A stretch of DNA of 64,000 nucleotides from an uncultured Peptostreptococcus sp. (GCA_900759325.1 CAAEUW010000014.1:1-64000), one strand, 5' to 3'. Positions 34,145-43,480 are shown, counted from the stretch's first letter. Program-made: numbers and translations. Notes: a model not told the origin generated them from the sequence alone.

Positions 34145-34588
34145 CTATTCAAGACCTATAATTGTATGTAAAAGTATCTTCTTATTAGTCCCATTTTCAT
34201 ATACAATAAGCTCAGATTCCACCCAGCCAAATCTCTTATCCTTAAAGACTCTCTTGATTTCTATACTGTTCCCATCAATATGATGAGTTGATACCAGGTC
34301 CAAATTCTCATAGTCACCCTTATATTTTTTCAGATAGGACCTCTCCTCTAGTAGGGCTTTTCCCATTACATAATCAAGCTTGTCCCTATCGTCTAGCTTC
34401 TTCTCCATATAAGTCACATTCACAATAAAAAATGAGAATATATAGATGGTTATAGAAAAAATAATAAGGCTAAATATAAATTCGGTCGCTAAATAACCCC
34501 TGTATTCCTTATTACGCCCACTATAATCACAAATCTTATGAGTTGCTAATGTGGCTATATACTTTTTCTCACATTTTTGTAATATCAT
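34145..34588 (-). CDS. Minor pilin-like protein (PilV/GspI type)
   Basis: The 147-residue product has a leader ending in EYRG/YLATEFIFSLIIFSITIYIF, with Gly before the cleavage site and Glu at +5, then a stem helix and a soluble domain of about 90 residues. It is the first gene of the four. The leader is unusually long (about 30 residues), so translation could begin further downstream. GGGGGG lies upstream of the ATG at 34588. The short spacing to the next gene suggests an operon. Confidence 0.68.
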   Translation of the reverse strand: MILQKCEKKYIATLATHKICDYSGRNKEYRGYLATEFIFSLIIFSITIYIFSFFIVNVTYMEKKLDDRDKLDYVMGKALLEERSYLKKYKGDYENLDLVSTHHIDGNSIEIKRVFKDKRFGWVESELIVYENGTNKKILLHTIIGLE

Positions 34589-34656
34589 ACACTTATATCC
34601 CCCCAACAGGTAGAAATTAAAGGATCTTTTTAATCCTATTTATTTATAGACAAAAA

Positions 34657-34693
34657 TAAAAAGATACCTTCAAATTTTTGAAAATATCTTTTT
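34657..34693 (-). terminator. Terminator of trhP
   Basis: Arms AAAAAGATA and TATCTTTTT flank a loop and are followed on the minus strand by a T-rich run. It separates the U32 gene from the pilin genes, which therefore need their own promoter in 34607-34656. Confidence 0.72.
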
Positions 34694-34746
34694 AAATAGC
34701 ATTTTTTATAAATTTAGTATAATAAGCCCCTTTGGCATTTGTCCTT

Positions 34747-35979
34747 TTACTTTTCCTCTATAGCCTTTCTTAGCATAAAGTTAAGTCCTACTCCTTCTGG
34801 AAGCTTCATCTTAACAAGCTGTCTTGGATGTGGAGCCTCAGTAATAGGGTTCATTTCTTCGTCAAACATCCCTAATATTTCGGTTTCAAGAGTAGCAGTA
34901 TACGGTCCTATTATTTCTATCTGGTCACCTACAACCATCTTATTTCTCTGCTCTACAGTTACATAGCCGTCCTTGTCTGGTCCATCGACTACAATACCTA
35001 TAAAGTCGTAGTTTCTAACATATGAAGCAGAAGCATAATTTTGTTCCTCATGGCCTGGCTTGTCATTATAGAATCCTGTAGTAAAGTGTCTATGACTACC
35101 CTTCTTTAACTCATCTAGCCATATTGGGTCAAACTTCCAGTCAGAGCCTTTTTCATAGTAGGCATCTATAGCCATCCTGTATGCCCTTACAACTGTTGCA
35201 ACATAGTAGGCTGTCTTCATCCTACCCTCTATCTTTAGACTTGTAATACCAGATTCTATCAATTCAGGCACATATTCAATCATACAAAGGTCTTTAGAAT
35301 TGAAGAAGAAGGTTCCCCTTTCATCCTCGTAAACAGGATAATACTCACCAGGTCTTTTTTCTTCAACCAAGCTATACTTCCAACGACATGATTGAGCACA
35401 AGACCCCCTGTTAGCATCCCTACCTGTCATATAGTTACTTATCAGGCACCTACCAGAATATGATATACACATGGCCCCATGCATGAAGGCTTCTACGTCC
35501 ATGTCATCCGGTATGTTATCTCTAAGTTCTTTAATTTCCTTGAACGATAATTCTCTAGCTATAACAACCCTTTTAACCCCCTGCTTATACCAGAAATTGG
35601 CACTGTGGTAATTAGTTGTGTTGGCCTGGGTGCTTAGGTGGATTTCCATATTAGGTATTGTATCCTTTATTACAGATATAACACCAGGATCCGAAGCTAT
35701 TAGGGCATCAACACCTGCCTTTTCTAATTTTATTAAGTACTCTGCCAATCCGTTAAAATCCTCATTATGAGGAATTATATTTACGGTTACAAATACCTTT
35801 TTTCCTCTTTTATGGGCAAACTCGACCCCTTCTTTGATTTCTTCGTTTGAGAAGTTTTTGGCTGCTGTTCTCATGCCAAAATTTTCACCACCAAGGTATA
35901 CGGCATCTGCCCCATATTCTATGGCTATTTTTAATCTTTCTAAATCTCCCGCAGGAGCCAATAGTTCTACTCTTTCCAT
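34747..35979 (-). CDS. trhP: U32 family tRNA hydroxylation protein TrhP
   Basis: The 410-residue U32-family protein begins ERVELLAPAGDLERLKIAIEYGADAVYLGG, the family hallmark. It carries the cysteine-containing block SYSGRCLISNYMTGRDANRGSCAQSCRW (about residues 167-194). E. coli TrhP and B. subtilis YrrN/YrrO make ho5U34 in tRNA, using prephenate-derived chemistry. It follows the tRNA methyltransferase trmR by 69 bases, as in B. subtilis yrrM-N-O, which supports the assignment. Only one U32 gene is present here, where B. subtilis has two. Confidence 0.9.
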   Translation of the reverse strand: MERVELLAPAGDLERLKIAIEYGADAVYLGGENFGMRTAAKNFSNEEIKEGVEFAHKRGKKVFVTVNIIPHNEDFNGLAEYLIKLEKAGVDALIASDPGVISVIKDTIPNMEIHLSTQANTTNYHSANFWYKQGVKRVVIARELSFKEIKELRDNIPDDMDVEAFMHGAMCISYSGRCLISNYMTGRDANRGSCAQSCRWKYSLVEEKRPGEYYPVYEDERGTFFFNSKDLCMIEYVPELIESGITSLKIEGRMKTAYYVATVVRAYRMAIDAYYEKGSDWKFDPIWLDELKKGSHRHFTTGFYNDKPGHEEQNYASASYVRNYDFIGIVVDGPDKDGYVTVEQRNKMVVGDQIEIIGPYTATLETEILGMFDEEMNPITEAPHPRQLVKMKLPEGVGLNFMLRKAIEEK

Positions 35980-36048
35980 TTATTCCTTCCTTTTCCTTGC
36001 TTATATAATATTTAAACCCACTTATATTGTACCATATTAAAAATCCAA

Positions 36049-36693
36049 CTAGTCCTTGTAGGATATGGCTAGGCCATCGCCTATAGGTATCAACGATGTA
36101 CTTATACCCTCTAAATCGCATATGTAATCTAAATATGTTCTCATCCTCTTAACTATAGTCTTTTTTCTCCTGACCACATAGTCATCACTTGCTATCATAC
36201 CCTTGTAAAGTATATTGTCAGAAATAACTATTCCACCGTGGTTTAGTTTACTTATAAGCATATCAAAAAACATCTTGTAATGGCCCTTAGCTGCATCTAT
36301 AAATATCATATCAAAGGTCCCTTCAAGGTCCTTTAGAGTTTCTTCTGCATCTCCAACTAAAATCTTTATCCTATCCTCCATACCGGCCTTCTTTATATTA
36401 TCTTGGGCCCTATCCAACATTATTGGATTTCTCTCGGTAGTTACAATTTCAACATCTCCATCTAGGACATCGGCAAAAAATAAGGAAGAATATCCTATTG
36501 CACAACCTAGTTCTAGGATTTTTTTCGGCCTCTTTAGCTTTAAAATAACTCTTAATAGGTCGGCAACCTCCTTATGTATTATGGGAACAGAGTTTTCTTC
36601 TGCATATATCTCCAGGTCTCTCAATAGCCCCTGACTGGGCTTCAAGGTCTCCCTTATATAATTTTCAACCTTATCGTTTACAATATTACTCAC
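36049..36693 (-). CDS. trmR: tRNA 5-hydroxyuridine methyltransferase TrmR
   Basis: The 214-residue O-methyltransferase 3 family protein would convert ho5U34 to mo5U34 in tRNA, acting right after TrhP. The SAM-binding motif ILELGCAIGYSSLFFA is at about 79-94, and the metal/catalytic motif MIFIDAAKGHYKMFFD is at about 148-163. The order mltG-trmR-trhP matches B. subtilis yrrL-yrrM-yrrN/O. The terminator at 36712-36738 lies between mltG and this gene. Confidence 0.88.
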   Translation of the reverse strand: MSNIVNDKVENYIRETLKPSQGLLRDLEIYAEENSVPIIHKEVADLLRVILKLKRPKKILELGCAIGYSSLFFADVLDGDVEIVTTERNPIMLDRAQDNIKKAGMEDRIKILVGDAEETLKDLEGTFDMIFIDAAKGHYKMFFDMLISKLNHGGIVISDNILYKGMIASDDYVVRRKKTIVKRMRTYLDYICDLEGISTSLIPIGDGLAISYKD

Positions 36694-36711
36694 CTTATTT
36701 CACTCCTTTAA

Positions 36712-36738
36712 AAAGCAGGGAAGTTTACCCTCCCTGCA
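36712..36738 (-). terminator. Terminator of mltG
   Basis: Arms GCAGGGA and TCCCTGC (36715-36721 with 36731-36737), followed by TTTTTAAAGG on the minus strand. Confidence 0.78.
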
Positions 36739-36752
36739 ATAGAATCCTCTAG

Positions 36753-37955
36753 CTAGTTTGTCTTGCTCTTGTCAGAACTAGTGCTTGTCTTTTCATCAGT
36801 ACTTGAGCTAGTTCCAGTTTTATCAGTAGCAGATGATTTTTCCTGGTCAGCCTTTTCTTTAGCATCCCTCTCTTTATGGTAATTTTTAGCATTCTTATCA
36901 TGTTCTTCAAAAGTCTTACTATACGAATTTACGCCATTTACATTTGTTACAAAGTAGAGGTAGTCTGTCTTGCTAGGCCTTGACGCTGCTATCATAGACT
37001 TGATACCTGGACTGGCAATTGGTGTTGGTGGAAGGCCATTGTGTATATAAAGATTATAGGCTGACTCAACCTTTAAATCAGAATACAAAACCTTACCCTT
37101 TCTCTCAGGCAAACCATACTGAAGAACTGCATCAGACTGTAGCTTCATTTTCTTAGCCAACCTATTGTAGAATACACTTGCAATAATAGGTCTATCCTCA
37201 TCCTTCACAGCCTCTTTTTCAATTATAGATGCCATGATAATTGTATCATAAAAATTATAATTGTTCTTCTTGACATTTGCACTTACACTTTTTTTGTAGT
37301 TCTTATCAAACTCACTTAACATCTTGTCAAATATATCTTTTTCACTTGTTCCCTTTTTAAAGTAGTAGGTTTCAGGATACAAGAACCCTTCAAGTGTAGT
37401 TATCCTACTATCCTTAAGGAAGCTATATTTACTAGAGAATTCACTAGGTGTCCTAAATAGCTTGACGAGCTTCTTTCTATCACCAAGATTCTTCTTCACT
37501 AAAATATTCACTATTTCAGTAGAAATACTACCCTCTGGTATTGTTACCTTGATACCGTCCTGGTATATTTGACCCTTTATCATCTTATCAATAATTTGGT
37601 CATTCGACATACTCTGTGATAGTTTATACTTACCAGATTTTATCTGTTCTGCCTTACCTGTTTCCTTTACATTGGCTACGAAAACCTTTTTGTTTTTTAT
37701 CATGTCCTGGTCTTTTAAGATAGTTGCTATCTGCTTGACATTGGCACCTGCAGGTATATCAACAATCTTAGTAGCTGTTGAATTTGGATTTACTGGCTTT
37801 GATGCAGACTTATAGTATAGGTTGCCACCTAAGGAAAGCATACCTAGTAAAATAAAGACTACTATTATTAACCTAAAGATCCTGATTCTAGGTCTACGCT
37901 TGGCCTTCTTCTTATTCGTTTTTATTTGCTTTTTTCTAGCCATATTCGTACTCAA
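36753..37955 (-). CDS. mltG: Endolytic peptidoglycan transglycosylase MltG
   Basis: The 400-residue membrane-anchored lytic transglycosylase trims nascent peptidoglycan strands. A Lys/Arg-rich cytoplasmic start is followed by one membrane segment (about 28-48) and a LysM-like domain (IPAGANVKQIATILKDQ). The YceG catalytic domain contains MASIIEKEAVKDEDRPIIASVFYNRL, whose EKEA block carries the catalytic Glu. The C-terminal tail (about 370-400) is a low-complexity Lys/Ser/Thr/Asp stretch. The start is read as TTG at 37955, eight bases behind GGAGGT; the ATG at 37943 is too far from it. Confidence 0.93.
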   Translation of the reverse strand: MSTNMARKKQIKTNKKKAKRRPRIRIFRLIIVVFILLGMLSLGGNLYYKSASKPVNPNSTATKIVDIPAGANVKQIATILKDQDMIKNKKVFVANVKETGKAEQIKSGKYKLSQSMSNDQIIDKMIKGQIYQDGIKVTIPEGSISTEIVNILVKKNLGDRKKLVKLFRTPSEFSSKYSFLKDSRITTLEGFLYPETYYFKKGTSEKDIFDKMLSEFDKNYKKSVSANVKKNNYNFYDTIIMASIIEKEAVKDEDRPIIASVFYNRLAKKMKLQSDAVLQYGLPERKGKVLYSDLKVESAYNLYIHNGLPPTPIASPGIKSMIAASRPSKTDYLYFVTNVNGVNSYSKTFEEHDKNAKNYHKERDAKEKADQEKSSATDKTGTSSSTDEKTSTSSDKSKTN

Positions 37956-37971
37956 TATACCACACCTCCTT

Positions 37972-38793
37972 TTATACTCTTTCTATAAATAACTTCACTA
38001 GGGATGAAAATTTACTTTTAACCCTATCTGTAGTTTCTATTACTTCTTCATGGTTTAATTTTTGACCACTTATACCCGCTCCCATATTGGTGATGCATGA
38101 AATTCCAAATACTCTCATTCCAGAGTGCCTCGCCACAATAACCTCAGGAACCGTAGACATCCCTAGGGCATCAGCCCCCAAAATACCTGCCATTCTCACC
38201 TCTGCAGGTGTCTCATAGCTAGGCCCTGAGAAAAACATATATACACCTTCTTGAATTGAAAATCCTAAATCATCAGCACATCTTCTTAGTAGCCTTATAC
38301 CATCTTGATCATAGGCATCAGTCATATCTGGAAACCTAGGCCCTAACCTGTCATCATTCATCCCAATCAAAGGATTTGAGCCTGAGAAATTTATATGGTC
38401 ATTAATAATCATAAGGTCTCCAGCTTTGAAGTCCTTGTTGGCTCCACCGGCTGCATTAGTCACTAAAATCTTACCTATACCTAACTCCTTAAAAACCCTA
38501 ATTGGATAGGTGATATCCTCTTGCTTGTATCCCTCATAATAATGGAATCTACCCTTCATAGCCAAAACCCTTTTGCCACAAAAAGTCCCTATTACGAGCC
38601 TATTTTCATGTCCCTCTACCTGAGATGTGTGAAAATTTGGTATATCCTTGTAGTCAAGCTCTAGCTTGTTATCAAATTGCTCCACTAAATAGGATAGGCC
38701 AGACCCCAGTACTAGGGCTATATCTATGTCGCCTGTATAAGACTTTTTGATATAATCTACACTATCTAATATTTTGTTATACAAGTCAGCCAT
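37972..38793 (-). CDS. punA: Purine nucleoside phosphorylase (PNP-I, PunA type)
   Basis: The 273-residue phosphorylase cleaves inosine, guanosine and deoxy analogues to base plus (deoxy)ribose 1-phosphate. Typical blocks are VLGSGLSYLVEQ, the phosphate-binding MKGRFHYYEGY, LVTNAAGGANKDFKAGDLMIINDHIN and the base-recognition region EVRMAGILGADALGMSTVPEVIVARH. It is the trimeric, 6-oxopurine-specific type rather than hexameric DeoD. It lies 16 bases upstream of mltG. Confidence 0.92.
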   Translation of the reverse strand: MADLYNKILDSVDYIKKSYTGDIDIALVLGSGLSYLVEQFDNKLELDYKDIPNFHTSQVEGHENRLVIGTFCGKRVLAMKGRFHYYEGYKQEDITYPIRVFKELGIGKILVTNAAGGANKDFKAGDLMIINDHINFSGSNPLIGMNDDRLGPRFPDMTDAYDQDGIRLLRRCADDLGFSIQEGVYMFFSGPSYETPAEVRMAGILGADALGMSTVPEVIVARHSGMRVFGISCITNMGAGISGQKLNHEEVIETTDRVKSKFSSLVKLFIERV

Positions 38794-38861
38794 ATATACC
38801 TCCTAACCGAACTATAAACCTATTATATCATTAAATACTTAAATTTTCATCAAGACTATAT

Positions 38862-39935
38862 TTAAAATAATTTAGAAATCTTATAAGCTACTGTAGCTGC
38901 AGCTTCAAAGAATTCCTTATCTTCTTCAAAGGACCTACCCATACTCTTAACCTTTAACCCATACTTATCTAAGTCTTCTTTTGTCATATCATATTCTTCA
39001 AAATCAACCTTATGCTTTTCATCTATGCTATTTAGTAGAAGCTGGTCCTTAATTATGCTTAATTTGGCTGGTTCATACAGAGAATTTAAAACTACATTTG
39101 TAGACTTGTTAGTTAGCTCGCTTAAAATTGTAAGTGTATGGTGGGAAATCCCCTTGTGTCTGGGTCTTTTATCAGCAAAGCTAATTCTTGGTATAATATA
39201 GGATTTTCCATTTAACTTTTCAACGGCATCTATTATCACTGCCTGATCGATACCACTAAAGCCATACTTGGTTCCTGTACCAGCAATACCTGGTCCCATT
39301 GCAACTAAAACACAATCTGCCTTACAAATTTCCTTGGCTGTAATGAGAGATGTATATATATTAATACACTCATAATCTCCCCCAAAGGCATTACCATAAG
39401 TGATTGTATTATCTATTAGACCCATATTCTTTAAGTTATCAACATTTTTGCTAAAGGCTATTGGCAGGGCCGCTCCATCTGACATTATATATACAAGTTT
39501 CTTATCTGGACACAGCTTTTTAAAAGTAGCTGCAAATACGGGAACAATACTATGTAGGGCGCCTACTGCAACTGGCATACCTTCCAAACAGATAAAATCA
39601 TTGAATATATCATGGTATGGACTTCCTTGCTCTTCAACTGAATCGACCTTAATCTGGAAGGGTGTATATCTAAGTTTCATAATGTGTCCACCTTCTGTAA
39701 ACTTAGATTCAGGCCTATTATAATTAGTTATAACAAAGTGGAAACCCCCTGTTCCAAGGCTTAGCTCTACTGCTGTAGTATTTACTACCACCTTATCACC
39801 AACTTGTGCAATACCAGTCAATTGAACATAGTTATATGCCTTTTCAATTCTTCCATTTATGTCAACCCTTATATCCTGGATTAGGTCGCTCTGGCTCTTT
39901 ATTTCAATTACCTTAGCTACTCTTTTACTTATCAT
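38862..39935 (-). CDS. DUF3866 family protein
   Basis: The 357-residue protein matches DUF3866, found in Actinobacteria and Clostridia next to steA-steB. Recognisable parts are VVVNTTAVELSLGTGGFHFV, the MSDGAALPIAFSK block and VAMGPGIAGTGTKYGFSG. It has no signal peptide. The function is unknown. It follows the GT4-type gene with no spacing (39935/39936), so it is the distal part of the envelope cluster. Confidence 0.85.
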   Translation of the reverse strand: MISKRVAKVIEIKSQSDLIQDIRVDINGRIEKAYNYVQLTGIAQVGDKVVVNTTAVELSLGTGGFHFVITNYNRPESKFTEGGHIMKLRYTPFQIKVDSVEEQGSPYHDIFNDFICLEGMPVAVGALHSIVPVFAATFKKLCPDKKLVYIMSDGAALPIAFSKNVDNLKNMGLIDNTITYGNAFGGDYECINIYTSLITAKEICKADCVLVAMGPGIAGTGTKYGFSGIDQAVIIDAVEKLNGKSYIIPRISFADKRPRHKGISHHTLTILSELTNKSTNVVLNSLYEPAKLSIIKDQLLLNSIDEKHKVDFEEYDMTKEDLDKYGLKVKSMGRSFEEDKEFFEAAATVAYKISKLF

Positions 39936-40766
39936 CTATAAACCCCTTCCCAACTTATCTACATAATTCAAAAACTTGTTGTTTTCGATAATCTTAGTTA
40001 GAGAAAACTTTTCTGTTAATACGTGGATAGCCACTAAAAGTACCAAGGACACTAGTTGGACTGGCAAATCAAAAGAAGATACTATAAATACGCCTATAGA
40101 AACTCCCAAAACATTTGAGCCTGCATCTCCCATCATAGTCAAGGCCCTTAAGTCAAAGTAAAAATATGCTAGTACAGCTGGTACTATTAGCATCATTACC
40201 TCCCTATTAAACTTGGCACTTGCTAGAAATATTATTATAGCAAGTATAACATACGCCTTTATTGCCCTACCTGGTCTTAGGTCAAACAGATTCATCATAT
40301 TTGTTGAAAGGGCAACCACCAAAGTTGCAACTATTATATTTGGTATTGACTTGCTTAGTGTAACTGCTAGGGTTAATCCCACAAATCCACCTAAAAGGGC
40401 CTTAAAGGCACCTGTAGTTAGACTCCCCTTGAATAAGGCCTTAAAGTGGCCTATCAAGCCTGTCACCCCTCTATTGCCCAAACTATCGTCTATAATACCT
40501 ACAAATGACATAGCAATAGAAGCAAATAAAAGCATGTATATCATAATTATCTTTTCTGGAACAATATTAGAATAAATCAATATAATTGAATTAATAACTA
40601 AGCTTGGTATAAATACTAGGCCTAGACCTACTGGTATCATATCACCCCTATAGTTTTCCCTAATCATACCACTATTTTCTAACATTTTGCTTATCATAGG
40701 TATTGAAAGCAGGGTGATTGCTATGCCAATACAGAACAACATTATTGTCATAAAATATGTATACAT
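39936..40766 (-). CDS. Glycosyltransferase 4 family membrane protein (MraY/WecA-like)
   Basis: The 276-residue polytopic protein has about nine hydrophobic segments. It carries motifs of the polyprenyl-phosphate phosphosugar transferases: FVGIIDDSLGNRGVTG, NMMNLFDLRPGRA and MGDAGSNVLGVSIG. Compared with MraY the length is short and some catalytic blocks are modified (NLFDLRPGRA for NxxD), so catalysis is uncertain. The start at 40766 follows GGAGGT; a GTG twelve bases upstream coincides with that site. It sits directly behind a GT2 gene and should act at the cytoplasmic membrane. Confidence 0.82.
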   Translation of the reverse strand: MYTYFMTIMLFCIGIAITLLSIPMISKMLENSGMIRENYRGDMIPVGLGLVFIPSLVINSIILIYSNIVPEKIIMIYMLLFASIAMSFVGIIDDSLGNRGVTGLIGHFKALFKGSLTTGAFKALLGGFVGLTLAVTLSKSIPNIIVATLVVALSTNMMNLFDLRPGRAIKAYVILAIIIFLASAKFNREVMMLIVPAVLAYFYFDLRALTMMGDAGSNVLGVSIGVFIVSSFDLPVQLVSLVLLVAIHVLTEKFSLTKIIENNKFLNYVDKLGRGL

Positions 40767-40768
40767 GA

Positions 40769-41455
40769 CTACCTCCACTCACGTTTTTTTTCTTTTACGA
40801 TTCTCTTTATATGTAAATATTGCTTACCCCTATGAATAAAACCGCTTAGGTCTCTTCCAGTTTCATTATGGGTCATGTCAACAGTTACTTCCTTTATCCT
40901 ATAGCCCCACTTAAGTATGTCTATTGTCATACCAACCTCTACCCCATATCCCTCTGGTATGTGGTCAAATTTTGATATAACCTCTTTTTTAAAGGCCCTT
41001 TGACCTGATATAGTAGCATTTAACTCTACACCCGTCATTTCATATACGGAATCCCTAGCTAGTCTCTTTACAAAGCCCATACCACCCTTCTTACTGGCTG
41101 GTTTAAACCTTGCTATAGATACATCGCACTGGTCTGCAAGTACTGGTTCAATTACCTTAGCTATCTCAGAAGAAGTCAACCCTAGGTCTGCATCTAAAAA
41201 TACTATTACATCTGCAGATTTATCAGCTAATTCCAGGCCTTTTTCAAGGGCCTTACCCTTACCCTGATTAGGATTTTGCACAGTATATACCAGCTTGTCA
41301 CATACGTAGTTTTTCAATACTTGGGCTGTGCCATCACTAGACCCATCATCAACTACAACAATCTGATTTATAATATCTATATCCCTTATACCATCAAGTG
41401 TTGCCCTAATTCTGGACTCCTCATTATAGGCTGGTATTATTACGCTAGTAAACAT
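40769..41455 (-). CDS. Family 2 glycosyltransferase
   Basis: The 228-residue GT-A enzyme has the nucleotide-sugar motif VIIPAYNEESRI at the start and VVVDDGSSDGT, and the DxD-like FLDADLGLT that binds metal. The C-terminal HRGKQYLHIKRIVKEK is amphipathic and could rest on the membrane. It resembles DPM/GtrB-type polyprenyl-phosphate sugar transferases but lacks the membrane segments. It lies between steB and the GT4 gene, with two- to eight-base gaps, suggesting that both glycosyltransferases and SteAB act on the envelope. Confidence 0.88.
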   Translation of the reverse strand: MFTSVIIPAYNEESRIRATLDGIRDIDIINQIVVVDDGSSDGTAQVLKNYVCDKLVYTVQNPNQGKGKALEKGLELADKSADVIVFLDADLGLTSSEIAKVIEPVLADQCDVSIARFKPASKKGGMGFVKRLARDSVYEMTGVELNATISGQRAFKKEVISKFDHIPEGYGVEVGMTIDILKWGYRIKEVTVDMTHNETGRDLSGFIHRGKQYLHIKRIVKEKKREWR

Positions 41456-41463
41456 ATCTCCTC

Positions 41464-42327
41464 CTATTTTCCTACAGGTAGTAGCTTGTCACCTTCTAGG
41501 CTATTACCAAAGCTACCAATAATATTTGAGCTAGCTAGTAGGTCTATCAAAGATACTCTTCCCACTGCTTCATCTATATTATCTATACTTGATACCTTAA
41601 TTTTAGAAAATTCTTTTAGACCAACATTTTCTCCACTCGTTGCTATGGCAACTGTATACTTGTCTTCCTTTATCTGGTCTAGTATTGGCTTCATTAGACT
41701 AGGAAACTTAGTCTTGCCACTTGAAGTTGAACCGTTAAATACAAGTATAGCATTTACAGTATCATATGTACCATTATTAGCCCTAACCTTTATTAATCCC
41801 AACTCTTCCAGACTAGCCAAGCTGCTTGTATCAGAAGAATTTTTTATTGCATTTGCTATATAGCTTATTACTTCTTCCTTCTTGGTAAACTTTTGGCTCA
41901 GCTTAGTATTGATTTTTTCTAGGTTAGTCGTATTCAAGACCTCATCTTTAATCTGTATATCAAGTTCTATACTGGCTCCTGCATTTGTAAGTGCATTCTT
42001 AACACTATCTACATTGGCCTTTTCGTTGAATGATATTAAAGCTAACTTCTTACCAGATAACTTCTGGTCGCTGAGTAGACTTTCATTCTCTGCTATAAAG
42101 TCCTTAATATTGTCTATCTTAGCAAGCAAATTTTTATTAGTCTCCGTTAGTTTGTCATCCTTTTCCTTTAGTTGCTTAAATTGTTTGTCTATGTCTGTTA
42201 CTATAGCGGCATTCTGTTCCTGTATATCGACACTAGATCCCATGCTTGTACCTATTAAGATTCCGACACCCAGGGCTAGGAATATTGCCCCTATAGATAC
42301 AATAAAATATTTAAAATTTATATGCAT
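41464..42327 (-). CDS. MctB/SteB-like membrane protein (DUF3186)
   Basis: The 287-residue protein has one N-terminal membrane segment (residues 6-28, FIVSIGAIFLALGVGILIG), a coiled-coil (about 38-85, KQFKQLKEKDDKLTETNKNL) and an extracellular domain. This is the architecture of MctB (M. tuberculosis Rv1698, called a copper transporter) and of C. glutamicum SteB. SteB pairs with SteA to control septal cell separation. It directly follows the steA-like gene by 22 bases, as in Actinobacteria, so the SteB role is more likely than copper transport. Confidence 0.82.
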   Translation of the reverse strand: MHINFKYFIVSIGAIFLALGVGILIGTSMGSSVDIQEQNAAIVTDIDKQFKQLKEKDDKLTETNKNLLAKIDNIKDFIAENESLLSDQKLSGKKLALISFNEKANVDSVKNALTNAGASIELDIQIKDEVLNTTNLEKINTKLSQKFTKKEEVISYIANAIKNSSDTSSLASLEELGLIKVRANNGTYDTVNAILVFNGSTSSGKTKFPSLMKPILDQIKEDKYTVAIATSGENVGLKEFSKIKVSSIDNIDEAVGRVSLIDLLASSNIIGSFGNSLEGDKLLPVGK

Positions 42328-42349
42328 AACTTATTCCTCCACATTCATC

Positions 42350-43471
42350 TTATATCTGTAACAAAAGCTTTATCTTTATGCTCAGTAATTGCATCAGTGT
42401 CTGTACCTTAGGGGACTGACTAACCACTATAGCCACTGGGAATAGAGCAGTTGCTATTAGGGCAAATATATACTTGAGCTTTAAACGACTCTGGTATAGC
42501 ATGCTTACGCCTCTTGCATCTATAAGTTTAGACCCTATCTTTAGCCTGACCAAGAAGGTCGAAGCCATACCCTTCCTTCCTTTTTCAAGAAAGTCAATCA
42601 TGTTGGAATGGGTACCAAGAGCAACTATTAACTTGGCCTTGTGTTCATAGGCTGCCAGCATAGCTATATCTTCACTCGTACCTGGTGAAGGGAATACCAC
42701 TGCCTCTAAGCCTAGGTCTTCTACCCTCTTAAGACCTGGCGCCCTTCCATCCGTATAGGCATGTACAACTATTTCACCGGCTGACTTAAGGGCTTCATCT
42801 GTAACACTATCCATATCTCCAACAATCACATCTGGCTTGTAACCAAATTCAAGTATGGCATCGGCTCCACCATCAACTCCCACCAATACGGGCTTTACTT
42901 CCTCTATATATGATATCATGGCCTCAAGGTCATCCTTATAATTGTGACCCCTAACTACAACAAGGACATGTCTATCCTGATAGTTGGTCCTCATGGCTGG
43001 TATTTCAACATCACCTAGAATTAGTCCCTTTTCTTTCTTTGCATACTCGATAGTATTGTCAATAAACCTATCCAACTCTACCTCAAGGTTTTCATATGCC
43101 TGTCGTGTTTTTTCAACTACAAGCTTGGCATCCATAACCTGGCCGGACCCTATTTTCTGATCATTTCTATATATAATTCCATCTTCAACAATGATTTCAT
43201 CGTCTTCATTTAAGATATCGAAGGCTTCCATACCTATGTTATCTATGATCAGTATATTTTCCTTCATCAATATTGACGGTCCAACATTTGGATACCTGCC
43301 ACTAATAGACTCAGCAGCGTTAATCACTAGTTTTATCTTTGCTTCAACCAACGATTTTGCAGCCACTTCGTCCAAATCAATATGGTTTATTAGGGCTATT
43401 TCACCTGCATTAATCCTCTTAGCGAGTTTTTTAGTTTTCTTGTCTTTTTTTAACTTACCTTCTACCCGCAT
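42350..43471 (-). CDS. SteA-like cytokinetic protein
   Basis: The 373-residue protein has an N-terminal domain, then a thiamin pyrophosphokinase-like fold with VGVDGGADAILEFGYKPDVIVGDMDSVTDEALK (about 196-228). A C-terminal membrane segment (about 325-350) follows. This is the SteA family; SteA of C. glutamicum forms a complex with SteB at the septum. It starts nine bases after recN, in the same order recN-steA-steB as in Actinobacteria. The TPK-like pocket may bind a ligand but no enzymatic reaction is known. Confidence 0.82.
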   Translation of the reverse strand: MRVEGKLKKDKKTKKLAKRINAGEIALINHIDLDEVAAKSLVEAKIKLVINAAESISGRYPNVGPSILMKENILIIDNIGMEAFDILNEDDEIIVEDGIIYRNDQKIGSGQVMDAKLVVEKTRQAYENLEVELDRFIDNTIEYAKKEKGLILGDVEIPAMRTNYQDRHVLVVVRGHNYKDDLEAMISYIEEVKPVLVGVDGGADAILEFGYKPDVIVGDMDSVTDEALKSAGEIVVHAYTDGRAPGLKRVEDLGLEAVVFPSPGTSEDIAMLAAYEHKAKLIVALGTHSNMIDFLEKGRKGMASTFLVRLKIGSKLIDARGVSMLYQSRLKLKYIFALIATALFPVAIVVSQSPKVQTLMQLLSIKIKLLLQI

Positions 43472-43480
43472 GATAACCTC

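Noticed and set aside
41276..41863. A 195-codon open frame on the plus strand
   Set aside because: It is antisense to the GT2 and steB-like genes and has no recognisable domain or ribosome-binding site.
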